Source: Gordionus sp. m RMFG-2023
Lineage: Eukaryota; Nematomorpha; Gordioida; Chordodea; Parachordodidae
Length of the DNA: 64,000 bases
NCBI RefSeq assembly: GCF_954871325.1
Contig: NC_088777.1
Location: 51,832,002 to 51,896,001 of the forward strand
Reading direction: 5' to 3'
Below, one piece after another: positions 1-13,015 of this stretch. Below the pieces are notes generated by a model. The model made no database searches, was not told the origin of the DNA, and worked only from the letters and a program-made list of their open reading frames with translations. The position numbers and the translations under genes are program-made. Each line of letters opens with the position of its first letter. The stretch's first letter is position 1.

Positions 1-249
1 TTTTCGATAACGAAGATGGCAAAACATGTTTCCTAGAATTTATAACATTGATTGATTTTTCAGTCTGCATAATTTTATTGATGTTGGTAGGTTCTGATGG
101 TAACTCTGGGCTTATTATCCTTTGATTCTTGAATAGACACCAAAAGTTTATAAAATTTTCCTAAATAACCCTATCTCTATTAATGATGATAACAATATAC
201 CGTACGTTACGTATCTATAATGAATTACGTAAGATTGATCGACATACAT
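1..249 (-). pseudogene. G0: GPCR-array member, N-terminal fragment cut by the window edge
   Basis: The ATG lies at 249-247 on the minus strand and opens with MYVDQSYV, the same N-terminus as the other array members. TM1 follows, then a linker reading FWCLFKNQR and a Ser/Asn-rich first intracellular loop, until the window ends. In TM1 the stretch between the codons for IGIG and YFW is 2 bases longer than in intact G5 and G6, so the ATG frame is lost and the linker reads in another frame. The remainder would lie left of position 1. It is divergent to, and 4.3 kb from, G1. Family membership is certain by eye; calling it a pseudogene rests on the TM1 frameshift. Confidence 0.8.
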
Positions 250-1720
250 TTCTAGGTTAGACAATTATTTTGAAAATTATTTTTCAACAAAATTTAATCA
301 TATTAAATTATATTTTTCAATTATAACATATACTAATAAAATTTAATGTTTATAAAAAATTATATAAAATAAAAATATTCAAGCTTTATTATTTATTTTT
401 TATATTTTATTTTAAGGTTGAATAGATTCTATATATTTTTATACTCACAAAAAGAATTTTTCTACAACCGATTTCTATTCTAACGTATTGTAAACAATAT
501 TTCTATTTAAACCATAATAACATTAATTTTTATAATTTTATGTGTTTTTGAAAAGAGGATCGTATAAGTCCCGAAAAACAAAATTCAGATAATTTAAATA
601 AAATCTAATAAATAGTATAATACGCAAGAAAATACAATTGGTGGAGATAACCAGTATTAATAAGTTATTTTTTTTAAAATATCACCCCGATATTAATGCC
701 TGTTAATAAAAGATCTTACCATATATAGATTTATTTTTTTCTTCTTACAAAGGTTTTCTTTTTTATTTGTTATATAATTGTCATTTGCAAAATGTGTCTA
801 TTCTATTTTAACAAAAACCTAGGACCTTGAAACTTTCATAAGTGTGGTTTAAACGCGAATTTTATAATATATTTTATTTTATCAAAACTAAAGACCTTTA
901 AATATCAAATCAGAATATAAGTGATAGCTTGAAGAAATGTTTAATCATAGAATGTTACAGCAGTATGCTAAATTTATCAAGGCTGAAACCTACCTCAAAA
1001 AGAGGTGTGAGCACCAGGGAGGGCGTATCATATAATTATATTGACGGTTTTAGCAGGTATGGGCAGCTTATTCATGAGCGGGAGGGGTAGGAACAGTTTG
1101 CATCCTATTTTTTTGAGGAGGTAGGGTGCTTTAATGGGGGTATGCTAAATTTTTTGAAGGGTTATCTATTAAATTTTGAGATCAAATAGGATAAAATTTA
1201 TTTCTGTAAAAATTAATACTTTTATTATAGAATTATTATAATACAATTCATCGACCAAATCTATATATTGCAAACAATCATATACATTGTTTTCCAAATA
1301 AAACTTTCTGCTATCCTTTGTAATGTAATTTAAAAGGTTTAGATATTTTAGCAAGCTCATAATGCCATAATAATTAATTCATTGTAAATAATAGAGGTTT
1401 TAATTGAATTTATTATCTAAACAATAAATTCTTTATACTCACAAAATATCGATAGTTGGTAGTAGAGATAGATTAATTTAAGTTATCCTTTATTAATTCT
1501 CTGAAAAGTGTATCAATACATTAAAAAGGTGAAAATAATAATAAAAGGGAATTTTTAGGGGGGTAGGCACAGGTTGTTGAAGGGGCTTGCATCTAGTGAA
1601 AATCCTGTCATGTAGACGCTGGGTATGGGAATAATTACTTAAAAAATGTAACTAAATAATTACAATTACTTACAGAATTTTATAATAAATTATAATAGTT
1701 AATTTATTTTCTAAAATGAT
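250..1720. repeat. Left arm of an inverted duplication (5' flank of G0)
   Basis: This is the upstream flank of G0. It matches, in reverse complement, the upstream flank of G1 at about 3640-4548. The clearest anchor is at about 975-1012 (TATCAAGGCTG ... AGAGGTGTGAGCA), whose reverse complement is at about 3797-3835. A second anchor is a GGAATAATTACT motif at about 1625-1640, matched near 3720-3732. A same-sense relative lies upstream of G3 at about 25620-25900. I see no gene; the short open frame at 1169-1360 has no coding features. Confidence 0.6.
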
Positions 1721-2930
1721 GATTAAGTAATCGGGATTTGATTAAATTTTAATTCCTTTATATCCTAGTTAATAAAATAAATGATAAGGCATATAATATA
1801 ATTATGCTTTTATAAAAAAATTTTACAAAGAACTATATTAAAATAAGTTTATTTCGCATAATATCAAAAAATTGATAATAATTGTAATAATAAAATATTC
1901 TACTATATAGTAAAATATTTAAAAATATTTGAATGGATAAAATTAATATAAGGAAAATCAAAGTAATTAGCCATGTACAAAAATGATATTCCGTCGTACA
2001 AATAATTCAAAAAATGATATTAATATACATATTTCAAAATAATATTTTGATATTCATCATAACACTGTTCTACTTATTAAATAGAATACTACTATATGAT
2101 AAAACATTTGCAAATAAGGTCATATCTAAGAATTTGGATTTAAGATAACTTTAATAACAACCCAATTTAGAATGTACAAATTTAAATATCATTTATTATT
2201 TCATCATTATACCCATATACTCATCGCTCTAACATTTATAAATTAGCAATTTATTATATCTATTTTACCTATACGTAATTAAATCAAAGTAGCTATTCAC
2301 AATAATAAATGGATTCTTATTCATTGAAGTATGATTTATCAATCTATTCTTCTAAATGCACTAAAATTGATTCTTTTTGGAGTCCTCCACTCGACAATTC
2401 CAAAATTTTTGAGATAGAGTGGGATAATAACTTATTTATTCCCCCCAATATATATAATAAAAACTAGACTAAAAAAATATTAATTTTTACCGAAGTTATA
2501 ACTCTGTAAATTTTGCTTCAGATGAAAGGTCTATCCCATTATCTTATTTAATCACGTGTTGTTTTTTCCCTCTTTTTTTAAAAAATTTTTTGCTTTCCAT
2601 ATGGAATCGTAAAAGATTTCATTCGATATCTATTTCCAAAATTATTTTAATGTAGTAAATTTTTTTTATCATTTATAGTATTCTTAATATAGTTTATTTT
2701 TTCAAGATATTAAAATAGAATTAAAATTGTATGTAATAAATAAGCATATTAGTTATTTCCTAAAAAAATTTATACCAAAATACTGGAAAGATTGCATTGT
2801 TCCTAAGAAAAGGTTAAAAAAATATAAAAAATATAATTTCGGACGGAGATAAGGGTTCCAAGAGTCTATTCACATTACAGGCAAAAAGATTCTTCAAAGG
2901 AGTACTTTGAATTAAGTTCTAAATTATAGA
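1721..2930. other. AT-rich intergenic, nothing recognised
   Basis: Low-complexity AT-rich DNA between the two arms of the inverted duplication. No open frame of note, RNA gene or terminal repeat was seen. Confidence 0.5.
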
Positions 2931-3221
2931 AAGAGCTTAATTGAATAATGAAAATTTACTTAAAAAGCAAGTATAATTGTGTTTAAAAATTTCCAATTGA
3001 AGTTTTTGTTTTCCTTTGTTATGTTAAAAATTTTTCGTGATAAAATTTAAAAAAAAATATATGTAGACTGTGAAAAATTGCCATCAGTTGAAATGACTAT
3101 TGGCTGAAATATAAAGTTATTTAATTTTGAATATTTATTAATTATTTTATTCTTCAATTGGAAATTTTTAAACACAATTATACTTGCTTTTTAGGTACAT
3201 TTTAATTATTAAATTAAGCAC
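2931..3221. repeat. Inverted repeat (about 70-bp arms) near the centre of the G0/G1 inverted duplication
   Basis: The left arm at 2931-3001 and the right arm at about 3154-3221 are reverse complements with few mismatches; both carry the core AAAAAGCAAGTATAATTGTG. The spacer is about 150 bp. A single-copy relative lies downstream of G4 at about 30935-31150, and it matches the right arm extended outward to about 3330. The hairpin was therefore probably made from the 3' flank of a GPCR array unit during an inversion or palindromic duplication. Confidence 0.65.
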
Positions 3222-4548
3222 TTTTCAGAGCCTTAAATACTATTAATATATATTTTTATTTAGTAATTTTATATATTTTTACATATTTTTATATAGTTGT
3301 TTTAATATTTTAGTGTTTTATCATTTTTTTTTTAAAAAAATAACACCAATATCAATATAGCGATTAAATAATATATTAATTATAAAATTACTTTATGATT
3401 TATGCTCTATAAAATGGCATGAATTATCATGAATTCCTATCAAAGATCATTATTACATGAATGCTACTACACATGCGCAAGCCTTAGCATGCTGTAATAT
3501 TATATGCAGTATATAGAATGTTTAATATTTTTTTTAATTAAATATAATTTATATGCCATTAAATAAAGTTGCCCAAATTTTTTACGATTTTTTGTTATCA
3601 AATTTAAATATAATTTTTTTTTTAAAAAAATCTCAATCAAATTACCATTCACGTGTAATTAATAATTAATCATTATTATAGAAAATAAATTAGTAATTAT
3701 CATTGATTATAAATTCATTAGTAATTATTCCTATCCCCGCTGAATCCGCTGTGGCAAAATTACTTTATGATCACTCCCTCCTCCCTTCCTCATGCTCACA
3801 CCTCTTTTTTTGAGATGGGTCACAGCCTTGATATTTATATTAGATCTATTATCTATTATCTATAATTGTTAATTTAAATTATAGGAGGATTAAATTAGCC
3901 ATATTGCCGTAACATTTTTTGATTAAATATTTCTACAGAGTATCGCTTATATTTTTGAATTTGATATTACAGGGGCCTATTTTTTATTTATGAAATACAA
4001 TATTATTATAAAAAATTTTGCATTTTACTCACTTAATAGAGATTCCTAATTCTATGTTATCATCATAATATAAAAATTTTATATATGTGTAAAGCTTGAG
4101 ATTAAATAATAGTCTTTATGGGGAAAAAAAAATTAATCTATATATGGAATGTTGTTTAAAAAAGTTTTTTATTCAGACATTAATAACGGTTTAAAAAATG
4201 GCTTATTTATTTATCGGTTATCTTTACTAAAAATATTTTTTATTTTGTTATAGCGAACAATAGATATTTTATAATTTATTAATTTTGTTTCTATGAATTT
4301 ATTCTCCTATTTTTCAAAAAAAAAACACTTCATTTAATTAAATTAATATTATTATGATTTAAATCGGAATAAATGTTTCAATAGCGTTAGTTAGATATAG
4401 GTTGAATATAAATTATTGCGTGAATGGGGAAATATATAAAATCTAATAAAATAAATAATGACGCTTAACCTGTATAGTTTATTAACTTTGTTAAACATTT
4501 ATTTTATTAGTTGATTAAATTTTATTTAAAAAATAACTTAGAAAATAA
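3222..4548. repeat. Right arm of the inverted duplication (5' flank of G1)
   Basis: AT-rich sequence. From about 3640 rightwards it is the mirror image of the G0 upstream region: the AGGTGTGAGC/GCTCACACCT anchor at about 3797-3815, and a run similar to the region around 900-960. No independent gene was seen. It ends at the ATG of G1. Confidence 0.55.
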
Positions 4549-5880
4549 ATGCATGTTGATCAATCTTACGCAAATCATACAAGATACATAACGTAAGGAA
4601 TACTGTTAGCATCATTAATAGGGATAGGGTTATTTAAGAAATTTGATATACTTTTGGTATCTATTCAAGAATCAAAGGATAATGAGCCCAGAGTTACCAT
4701 CAGAACCTACCAAAAGCAATAAAATTGTACAGATTGAAAAATCAATCAATACGATAAATTCTAGGAGACATGTATTTTCAAGAAAGGGGCCCCTTAAATC
4801 TTCGTTATCGAAAAAAAGCAACATATATTTATATATCGTGACTTTAGCCATCTCCTATTTTTTATTATGCCTCAACTCTATCATATTTCCCGTTATTTAT
4901 TCCGGTTGTTATGTTACATGCAGAAGATCCTATTTGTTTTTGTGGTATTCATTAAAAATGGCATATCCGTTAAGGAATATTTTTATACATTTTAGTTACA
5001 TATTGAGAGTTTTTATATTCTTAGATCGCTTATGGGCATTGGAATTTCCTTTCACTTACAGAACAAAAATGTCAAACTCTTTTATCGAATATTTAATCCT
5101 TATAGGTTTTATCGTTACTTGTTTAATGACTATTCCTTATAATTGGGGATTCATTGCAGTCAAAGAAATAAAATTGAAACCAATTACAAATAACCAATGT
5201 TATATTAATGAGATGTTGCCTGAATGTAAATATTTTAAATTAATCGATGTAGGTAAATATAATAGTAGAAAAAATTATTCTGATTCTCGTCTTGACAACC
5301 ATAACGAAAATACGTATCTTCACTCCCTTAATCCAAAAGCTCATTGGTTTATAACATATAGAAAATGGATAAATTTTAGTATTTCATTCATTCCATTTAC
5401 TATAACAACAATAGCTAATGTTTTCATAATCAGAAAATGTTACAAAATTTCTCATAATAGAATCAACTTGCAGGGAAGCAACTATAATAGTGTTGTTCCT
5501 AATAGAAAGCCGAACCTATTAAAATGGTTAAATAGAATTTTACACCTACATAGTCGAACTAATCACAATAAAGATAATATGAAGAAGAATTCTTTATCAG
5601 CTGTGAAAAAGAGAAAATTTCAGATCACAATTTTAATGTTAGTCTCTAATGTACATTTTGTAATTACCACCATCCCGATGACACTATATATGTTTATGTA
5701 TGACTTGCTAATTGATAGATTTTCGACTAACGCTAAATTGTGGTTACAAAACATAGCCTTTTTAAGTAAATATGGCAACAATGCATTAATGTGTATGTAA
5801 CTTTATTTTTGGACCCCACCATGAAAGTAATATTTTGTGAAGTTCTTAGAAGATTTTGTTGCTTATTTAAAATAAAATAG
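4549..5880 (+). pseudogene. G1: GPCR-array member, disrupted at both ends
   Basis: The ancestral ATG is at 4549 (reading MHVDQSY). The frame meets TAA at 4594 and then a one-base excess in TM1. From 4643 a long frame of about 385 codons is open through TM1 end, TM2 (SYFLLCLNS), TM3 with DRLWALEFPFTYR, TM4, TM5, TM6 and the start of TM7. The first codon of that frame is TTG, so it is not a real start. In TM7 one base is missing near 5790, and the usual tail (DPTMKVIF ... LRRFCC) reads in the next frame to a TAG at 5878-5880. TM2 has Tyr where the other copies have Asp (SDF to SYF), a loss of the key acidic residue. It is the only large plus-strand copy. Clearly a recent pseudogene of the family. 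Confidence 0.85.
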
Positions 5881-7660
5881 TTTTACAAAACAATTTAATA
5901 TTTATATTAAATTCATTTAAATCTTGTAATAATTATATTTAAATTTATCGCTTTTATATATTTAAATTAATGTATCACTCATATATATTCTTATTAATTT
6001 ACACATTTATATTAATTTATTATAAAATTCGCACATTACTAGAAAATAGGAAAATATTATCTCTATATTTTAAAGAGAAAACTTAATCATATAAAATATA
6101 ATAATTATTAATTAGCTATAAAAGTTTATTTTTTATATCTTTTGTAAGTTGTAGCGGTTTTTTCCTAATCCATTTCATTTCCAAAGGACCAAATTGAAGA
6201 CTCAATTGAACAGATTTCATTTATTTCTTCAAAACATAACTCAATGAACATTATATTCATTAAAATATAATATATTAAAACATAAAATTAACAATGCTTT
6301 TTCGAAACTCGAACTGCGATTATTAAGACCAAACCAAAAAATAATAGAGCAGTTGGCCATCTCTCCCTAATAACTTACGAATTGCAGTTATTTATAAATT
6401 TTTGCGCTGAATTTGTAATTAAAATTATCATTTTTATTAAGTCTCTTTAATATGATTTTCCGATAAACCATTGCCGGAACATTAAAAAATTATATTTAAA
6501 AGTGTAAAATTTTTTAAAAACAATGAAAATTAAAAATATCGGCTCAGGTAATTGAACGCCATAAATATGCCTAGTCTCCTACATATTATATTACTCCACT
6601 TTGGATACTTTAAAAATTCTTCTCTTCTTTTCTCTTCTCTTGCCTTATATGTATTTATTTATAAAAAAATGACCAAATTTTGATTAAGCCATTTTTTTTT
6701 ATTAACTCTACCCCTGTATCCATACAGTCTTTCTTTATCTTATCCTTAGCCAATTGCTCTTGAAAGAGAACTTTGGAGAAAAATAAGTTCAAATGAAAAG
6801 GTTATCAAATGGAGTAATCCAACCATCCACCCCGTACCCTTAATTTTACTTATATTCTTACACCTATCAGATGTTATTAAGATAAACAATCATTTTGTAT
6901 GATTATTAATTATTTATCAAACCACGTGTTAAACTGTTAATAGCGTTGCACCATTACTCCAAGTATGTGCACAATTTTCTAGAAAATGATTCTGCATGTA
7001 TACAGTGAACAACGGCTGCGCATCATCAATAGCCAAATATCTATTTCAGTAAAAGATTGACATGTGTGGAAGAAATTCATATTTTTTTAAAAAATTCAAA
7101 AGTTCTAAGGTATACTTAGAGGAACTGAAGGATCGAGGTAGGAGTCTACCAAATTATATTACGTATATTTATAATATTATTAGGAATTAAATCTCATTTA
7201 ACCATTAGAAAGTTGTAATTGTATCCATGTCATTGTTCCACAAGTAGCAACATATTATAAACTATTTATTTGAAAATAATTTGCAAACTATTCAAAAAAA
7301 ATATTTTAGAGAAATTAAATTGATTATTATTTTGTAGTACATTAGCATACACTATTTTGTTTAATCAAACAAATATAGTTTGATTAAACAAAATAATTTT
7401 TTTTCCCATCTCTTTTTATCAATTAAACGATATTCAAAAATTCTTTAGTAAATTCTGAAAAAAATAATTTGAAGAAAAGTCCTCTTACAAAAATAGAGAT
7501 ATGATAAATAAAATTAAATTCTGTTCATAATTTTCCCAAGAGAAATATTTTAGACCTTGATTTAAATGAAAAAAAAAGAAAGAAAGAAAGAAAAGCATTG
7601 TATATTCTCCTTACTTTTAACGTTTTGCAGTAACAAAGAGATCCAATCAGAGATTAGCTT
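5881..7660. other. 3' flank of G1 and AT-rich intergenic
   Basis: About 6160-6225 carries a block (CCTAATCCATTTCATTTCC) that recurs in reverse complement downstream of G3 (about 23215-23300) and G4 (about 31240-31345). It is therefore conserved 3' flank of the array unit. A short GAAA microsatellite is at about 7576-7593. Nothing else was recognised. Confidence 0.55.
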
Positions 7661-7689
7661 ATTTGTAAATTAGCTAACATTAATAAATG

Positions 7690-8240
7690 TTTATATGCCG
7701 GTATCGAGAAACATGTCTGAGAGCGAGTTATTAGAAGCGTGAGCTTTAGGTAGTTTTCTAAATGGGATTGGAAAGAGTAAACTTAGAAGATAGATAAAAG
7801 TCAAGAATGGTGGCACCCTTTTAAAGATTGGTTCCACAAACATGAAATATATCGACATTTAAACGAATATATAGCGAATAGAGAAATATAACAAAGAGAA
7901 ATGATTGAATAAAATTTATAATAAAACGCGCAAATTAACATCCGTAAAAACTATTAAATACGACGACGCCGATTAAATCGCGGTGAATGGGGTCAAGTTA
8001 AGGTAGGTAAGCATAATGGTGGGAACTATGGTTACTACCGCCGAAAGGGATCAATCTCTTTATAATATGGTTTATGGCGGAGTGAAATTAAAAATAATAA
8101 AACTGAGGCAATAATGATGAAAGCCTTAGAAAATATATCAGAGATGCAAATAAATTGAAATAAAAAGATAACACCCGAATAATAGATAGGAATCAGTTAA
8201 AGATTATAGAAAGCGTATGGCGCTAAATATTTACGGTTTT
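7690..8240 (+). other. Coding-like relic, unrecognised
   Basis: This stretch has lower AT content and short open patches on the plus strand, for example residues reading GEWGQVKVGKHNGGNYGYY near 7980-8040 and EAIMMKALENISEMQ near 8105-8150. They are interrupted by several stops, and I could not join them into a phased exon model. It may be an old pseudogene or a transposon relic just upstream of the spliced gene at 8589. No family recognised. Confidence 0.25.
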
Positions 8241-8588
8241 TTAGATTTAAATAAATTTGAACTTTGCACTTTATTAATTAAAAAAAAAGAATTATTTTAA
8301 TTATTATTTTAAAATTATTTTTGGGAATTTTTAATAGAATTTAAGTTTTAACAACACAGCATATACTAAATAAAGTTAATTGGATATCAAAATTATTTGT
8401 ATTAAAATGTTCGGAGTGAAGTGAATGTACTACATATAAAATGGTATTAAAAAATTTAATTTCTCTAAACATTTTTAATGATCAGCTTGGAAATTTATCT
8501 TTAAATAAAATATAAATAAATAAGATTATGTAATGATATTTTAAATTTTTTTTTCAAAATATTTTTCTTTGGAAATCTAAATTATAGG

Positions 8589-11278
8589 ATGCTACTATTA
8601 TGGATAATTACTGCGGTAGAGTTAACATTTTCTACAGGTTAAAATAATTTAATTAATATTAATATTTATAAATATTACATTATTATAATTTTAGTCGACT
8701 TTTGTCAAATGCCATTACCAATTCTTTACCCCTTCAATCAACATTTCAACTCGACTGAGTAATGCCTTAGATTATATATATTTTATATTTACATTCTATA
8801 TAATCGTAGTAAATTTTAATGCTTATTTTCATAACGGTTATTATAAATTTGGTTTTTGTTAGAGGATATTAAGTGGAAATAATCATTATGATCAGGAGTT
8901 AATTTCTTTATTATATTAATAAATTAATAGTTCGAAGTTGTTTTCGATGCTAATAACTTATAGATTAGGAATTATTTTAGAATTTATGGGAATAGATCCA
9001 GGAAATAAATATAGCATTAATTTAAAAATAAATAATATTAGAGAATTATTTTGTATCAATTTTAAAAAAAAATGAAATCTGTTGTAAATGAATCCACACA
9101 ACGATTCAAACGGTTTATTTGTGGATAAACATATATATATATATAAATTTCATTTAAGTTATTTTAGTGATGCTACATTGAAATTGGTGGATGGTTTAGT
9201 CATTTGGGAGATGCCACAAGAGCTCTTTATTTCCTTAAATAATTTGTACAAATACTACCTTGATGAAATGTACTCAAACAATCTGAGATTAATTACTAGG
9301 GCTTTCAACGCTACGGTAATATTTTACATGTAGCATTTTATTATTGTATGGAACAAACTAGAGGTGGGTGTCATTTTAAACTTGGAATATTAAGCTTTAC
9401 AGACTTAATAATATGTTATTTAAGTATTCATTCATACATATCTTTCTTACTGCACGTAGACTGCAAAAGACTTTGACCTCTTTTGAAATCTAAGGAATTA
9501 TGTAATAATCTTCTGGAGAAAATCTTGATTTTTCCTGTTTTTCAAAAAATAATGACTAAATTTAAACTTTCGATATCATACTTCCTTTATTTTTAAATTA
9601 ATAACGCTTAGTTTTATATAGACACTGATCCCAGGTTATTATGGGGTTTCTTAGCCGATGAAGATATTCATTCAAATTCAACATACGGAATGCCACCTTA
9701 TACTAACAATAACACCCATATTTATCATAATAATGGTTGCAACAATGCTAACATAACTGTGAGAATCAATAAACCTCTTAACATTGAATTTTTTTTTTAT
9801 TGAAACCAAATGTTTTATGTAGTTAAGATTTGTGCAAACGTACAAGGGATTACTTGAGATTTACGAAATCCACGAATCTTACATAATTTACAAAGGTTCG
9901 CCCAGACATCTACCCATAAAATTAATAGCCATAATTTCCAAAATGTTCAGAAATGATATTAGTTCACTCCCTGTGTCCAGGCCTAAGGTTAATGTGATAT
10001 TGCAAAATTGCGAGGAAAATAAGCCATGTAAAAATAGTAATTTAATTTAATTTCATTTTTTTGTTTAAAAACAAAACTTGTTATGCGATTTTTGTACAGG
10101 CTATGGGTATGTTAACTTTTTGTCCGTTTTCGGAAAAAGTAAATTAAAAATTAATTGTGTATATAATATACTAAAAATTGGTATTTATAATTGATAAGCA
10201 CTGTACATTGGCGATCAAGAGGTTTATCGATACGTATTATTTGAAGGAATCTATAATTTGATTATAACCGAAGGAAATTCGACAATTTTTATGAAGTTAT
10301 TAATATATATATATATTTTTTTTTTAAATATAAAGATTATTATCGACTAACGAGGAAATGTTTTGTTTCAGGAATCTACCCTTGTTTCCTCACGATTCGG
10401 AGAGTCACTTCAAGAGAATAGATTTGATATACACATCCATTCACCAATATTATAGGAACCAATCTATTTACAGTTTATCAATGTTCGATATACCGCTTGA
10501 AGATATAAAGCTAGCTTTAAACTACTGGGACAATTTTTATATTTCATTAACTACAAAGGTCATACTAACCTCCCATTCATACTTATATTTGTAAACAAAT
10601 GGGGGGATCCTACAATATCCAATATAAAAGCTATGATATGATGGATCTCTCTTTACTAATTAGATGGATGGCGGGAAAAAAACTAATAAATTTGTATCTC
10701 TATTAGCTTCTTAAAAAACTAATCGATAATGTAATTTTATATATCCTGCGAGTTTAATAAACATTCTTTTATATTCCAATATCATATGGCACAGTTCCCC
10801 AAAATCATTTTCGACATTTTTTATATATCAAATTTTAAAAAAAATAATAAGATGGTGATAAATGTCAACAATAATATGTCCGCTATTTGCTCGTTAGTGC
10901 TTATAGACATCAATAATGGCTCAGAATATCAAATTTACCTAGGATATAATCGAGTAATGAAGCCATGTTATATTTATTCGATTATATAATATTAATTATT
11001 ATTTTATTACAAAACTATTCATATATTCATATAATCATATTTCTTTTTTAAAACTCTTTTATAAACGAATATCTAAGGCAATTATTGAACATGACAGTTC
11101 AAACTTAACCGTGACGATTTATTACGCTGACATGTCCTCTAATATTTTTGGAAGCGAAAATTATTTTGTACTTTATGGCATAGCGTGTAAAAAAGAACGC
11201 AACGTGTTAGAGAACAGAGAAAATATGATAAACGTGACTGAGTATTCCAGCTGGAATATTTCGCGTTTGTACTTATAA
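8589..11278 (+). CDS. Spliced gene, predicted secreted glycoprotein of unknown family (11 exons)
   Basis: The exon model was built by eye: 8589-8637, 8695-8758, 8931-9052, 9200-9315, 9612-9758, 9823-10036, 10100-10138, 10199-10295, 10372-10558, 10795-10953, 11078-11278. Every intron is GT-AG, most are 57-300 nt, all phases match, and the exons sum to 1395 nt (464 codons plus TAA). The first exon reads MLLLWIITAVELTFST, a plausible signal peptide. There are about a dozen N-X-S/T sites, few cysteines and no second hydrophobic helix, so secretion or a lumenal location is inferred. Patches such as LLWGFLADEDIHSNSTYG and LYIGDQEVYRYVLFEGIYNL look like a folded ectodomain, but I do not recognise the family. 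A possible AATAAA is at 11366-11371. The exons from 9612 on are the firmest; 8589-9199 is less certain because alternative acceptors exist. It is unlike the intronless GPCR neighbours. Confidence 0.7.
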
Positions 11279-11697
11279 ATAATTATAACATTTTCTTTGG
11301 ATTGATTATAGTAATGCGCCTTATTACTCAAAATTTATAATAATTATTAGCTATATATATATTATAATAAATAATTTTATTGGTTATTGAATGGGTGTGT
11401 TTATTTTTAAAATCCTTTTTTTTTTGTCACAATAATTATATTTCTTTTTTTTTATTCATAAATACATCAGTAATTAAAATTTACATAAATATATCTATTC
11501 TCTATAAGTGTGAAAATTTAGTGATAATTGAGAAAAGTTGGTTCATAATAAATCTGTAAATTATGGTTTTTGTTAATAAATCTTGATTTATTCGATTTAT
11601 TTACTAAACTTTTAAACTTCACTCGCCAAAAGATGGCAGTAAGTGTTTGCCCTCTTTTTAGCGATATCGTGAATGTAGATATTTAGTTAAACTTGAT

Positions 11698-11930
11698 TTA
11701 GACGATGACGTAGTTATGTGGGAAAAAGTGGAATGTTTGCCGAGTGGGACCATGAGTCGTAGATATGGGAGTTACAGAGGAGGGATATTCTTAGGAAAGA
11801 TGTTCATTTTTAGATGAAAGACATCAATTTACATCTTCTACTTATGCCTGGGATCCCTATAATGGTTTATTAAATTCATAGATCCAGATCAATTCAGCGT
11901 AACATATATCACGAATATCTAAATTAACCG
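11698..11930 (+). pseudogene. Possible kelch-repeat gene relic
   Basis: From about 11701 the plus strand reads VVMWEKVECLPSG, then RRYGSYRGGIFLGKMFIF. This resembles a kelch blade pattern: Trp, then a Leu-Pro pair, then Gly-Lys-x-(hydrophobic)-x-(hydrophobic)-Phe. The frame then ends, and the next frame continues with FTSSTYAWDPYNGLL, another kelch-like segment. No splice sites join these cleanly. It is a weak call; it could also be a pseudo-exon of the preceding gene or chance. Confidence 0.3.
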
Positions 11931-12079
11931 AATGCTATATAATTTTTAGACTACCATTATTTTAAGAAAATGGAAAACGAAATGACTAAATCTTATAACG
12001 AAAAGATTTGTAAATGAAGAAATTCTAACTCTTCCTTTTGGATTTTCTTGTATTTCGTTAGCCAATTTAATAAGGCATT

Positions 12080-12089
12080 TCATTTCATT

Positions 12090-12168
<79 letters not shown>
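12080..12168. repeat. (TTTC)n microsatellite
   Basis: About 20 tandem TTTC units. They give artificial open frames on both strands (Lys-Glu-Arg-Lys repeats and Phe-Leu-Ser repeats). Confidence 0.95.
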
Positions 12169-12170
<2 letters not shown>

Positions 12171-13015
12171 AGGTACTTGTCTCAACCGAGTCTAACCCAC
12201 TTTGCTTTGAGCCAAGTTGAAATCCTTAAAAAAATATAAACAACTTTAAAATGTAATTGTCGCCTCCATAATTACCGATATCTTGGGAATATTTGAGGGT
12301 GAGGTTTTCAAATTAAGAAAAAGCATTCAAACGAGAGGTTTTATTGATGACAAACATAGGCCTCACTAAGGGAAAATCCCCCTTTAAAAATTTAGCCAAG
12401 TTATTTTAAATATCATTTTAAGCTAATTTTCTTTCCATAAACCCCCTCCTACTCTTTAGAAATTTGATTTTAGGAAAATATATATTTTTATAGTGCAAAT
12501 CCTTTTATATTTAAATATGTTTTAAATAAAACAATTAAATATATATATAAAAAATAATATCCTAGATTCATTATAAATATTTAATGAAGTCTAAATAAAT
12601 TCTATTTAAAATAGCAATTTTCTTTGGTTTGGTAGGTATTCTTCTTTAAAATTATAATTAATTTTTAAATATTTTATTATTATTTCTGAAATAATTATAT
12701 AGATGTGACAATATGTTTAGAAAGAAATATCACAAACAATATTTAATTTGATCAAATTTGATAATAATTATATATTTGGAAAACAACATTTTTAAAAAAT
12801 AAACTTGATTAAATCATAATTTATAAGTCAATTAACAAATAAAAAATACCTCCATTACAATAATAAAATATAGAATTTTGGCTCTAGAACATAAAAACAA
12901 ACTTCGCGAGAAAGCTCTCAATTTTGCGGTTTAAACTTAACAATCGCAGTTATTTTATAATATTTAAATTTATATTTATGTGAATTTAATATTATGTTGT
13001 TTTTTGAAAACTATT
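12169..13015. other. 3' flank of G2
   Basis: From about 12440 the sequence matches the downstream flank of G4 at about 30230-30780 with many small indels. Shared runs include TTTAATGAAGT and a Leu-tRNA-free AT-rich segment ending in GGCTCTAGAACATAAA / GGTTCTAGAACATAAA. It is a non-coding part of the duplicated array unit. Confidence 0.6.

Noticed and set aside
9088-9199. An ATG-initiated start of the spliced gene at 9088
   Set aside because: An in-frame stop lies immediately upstream and the phases of neighbouring exons only agree if the exon begins at 9200 after a GT-AG intron from 9053; the 9088 start stays possible but less likely.
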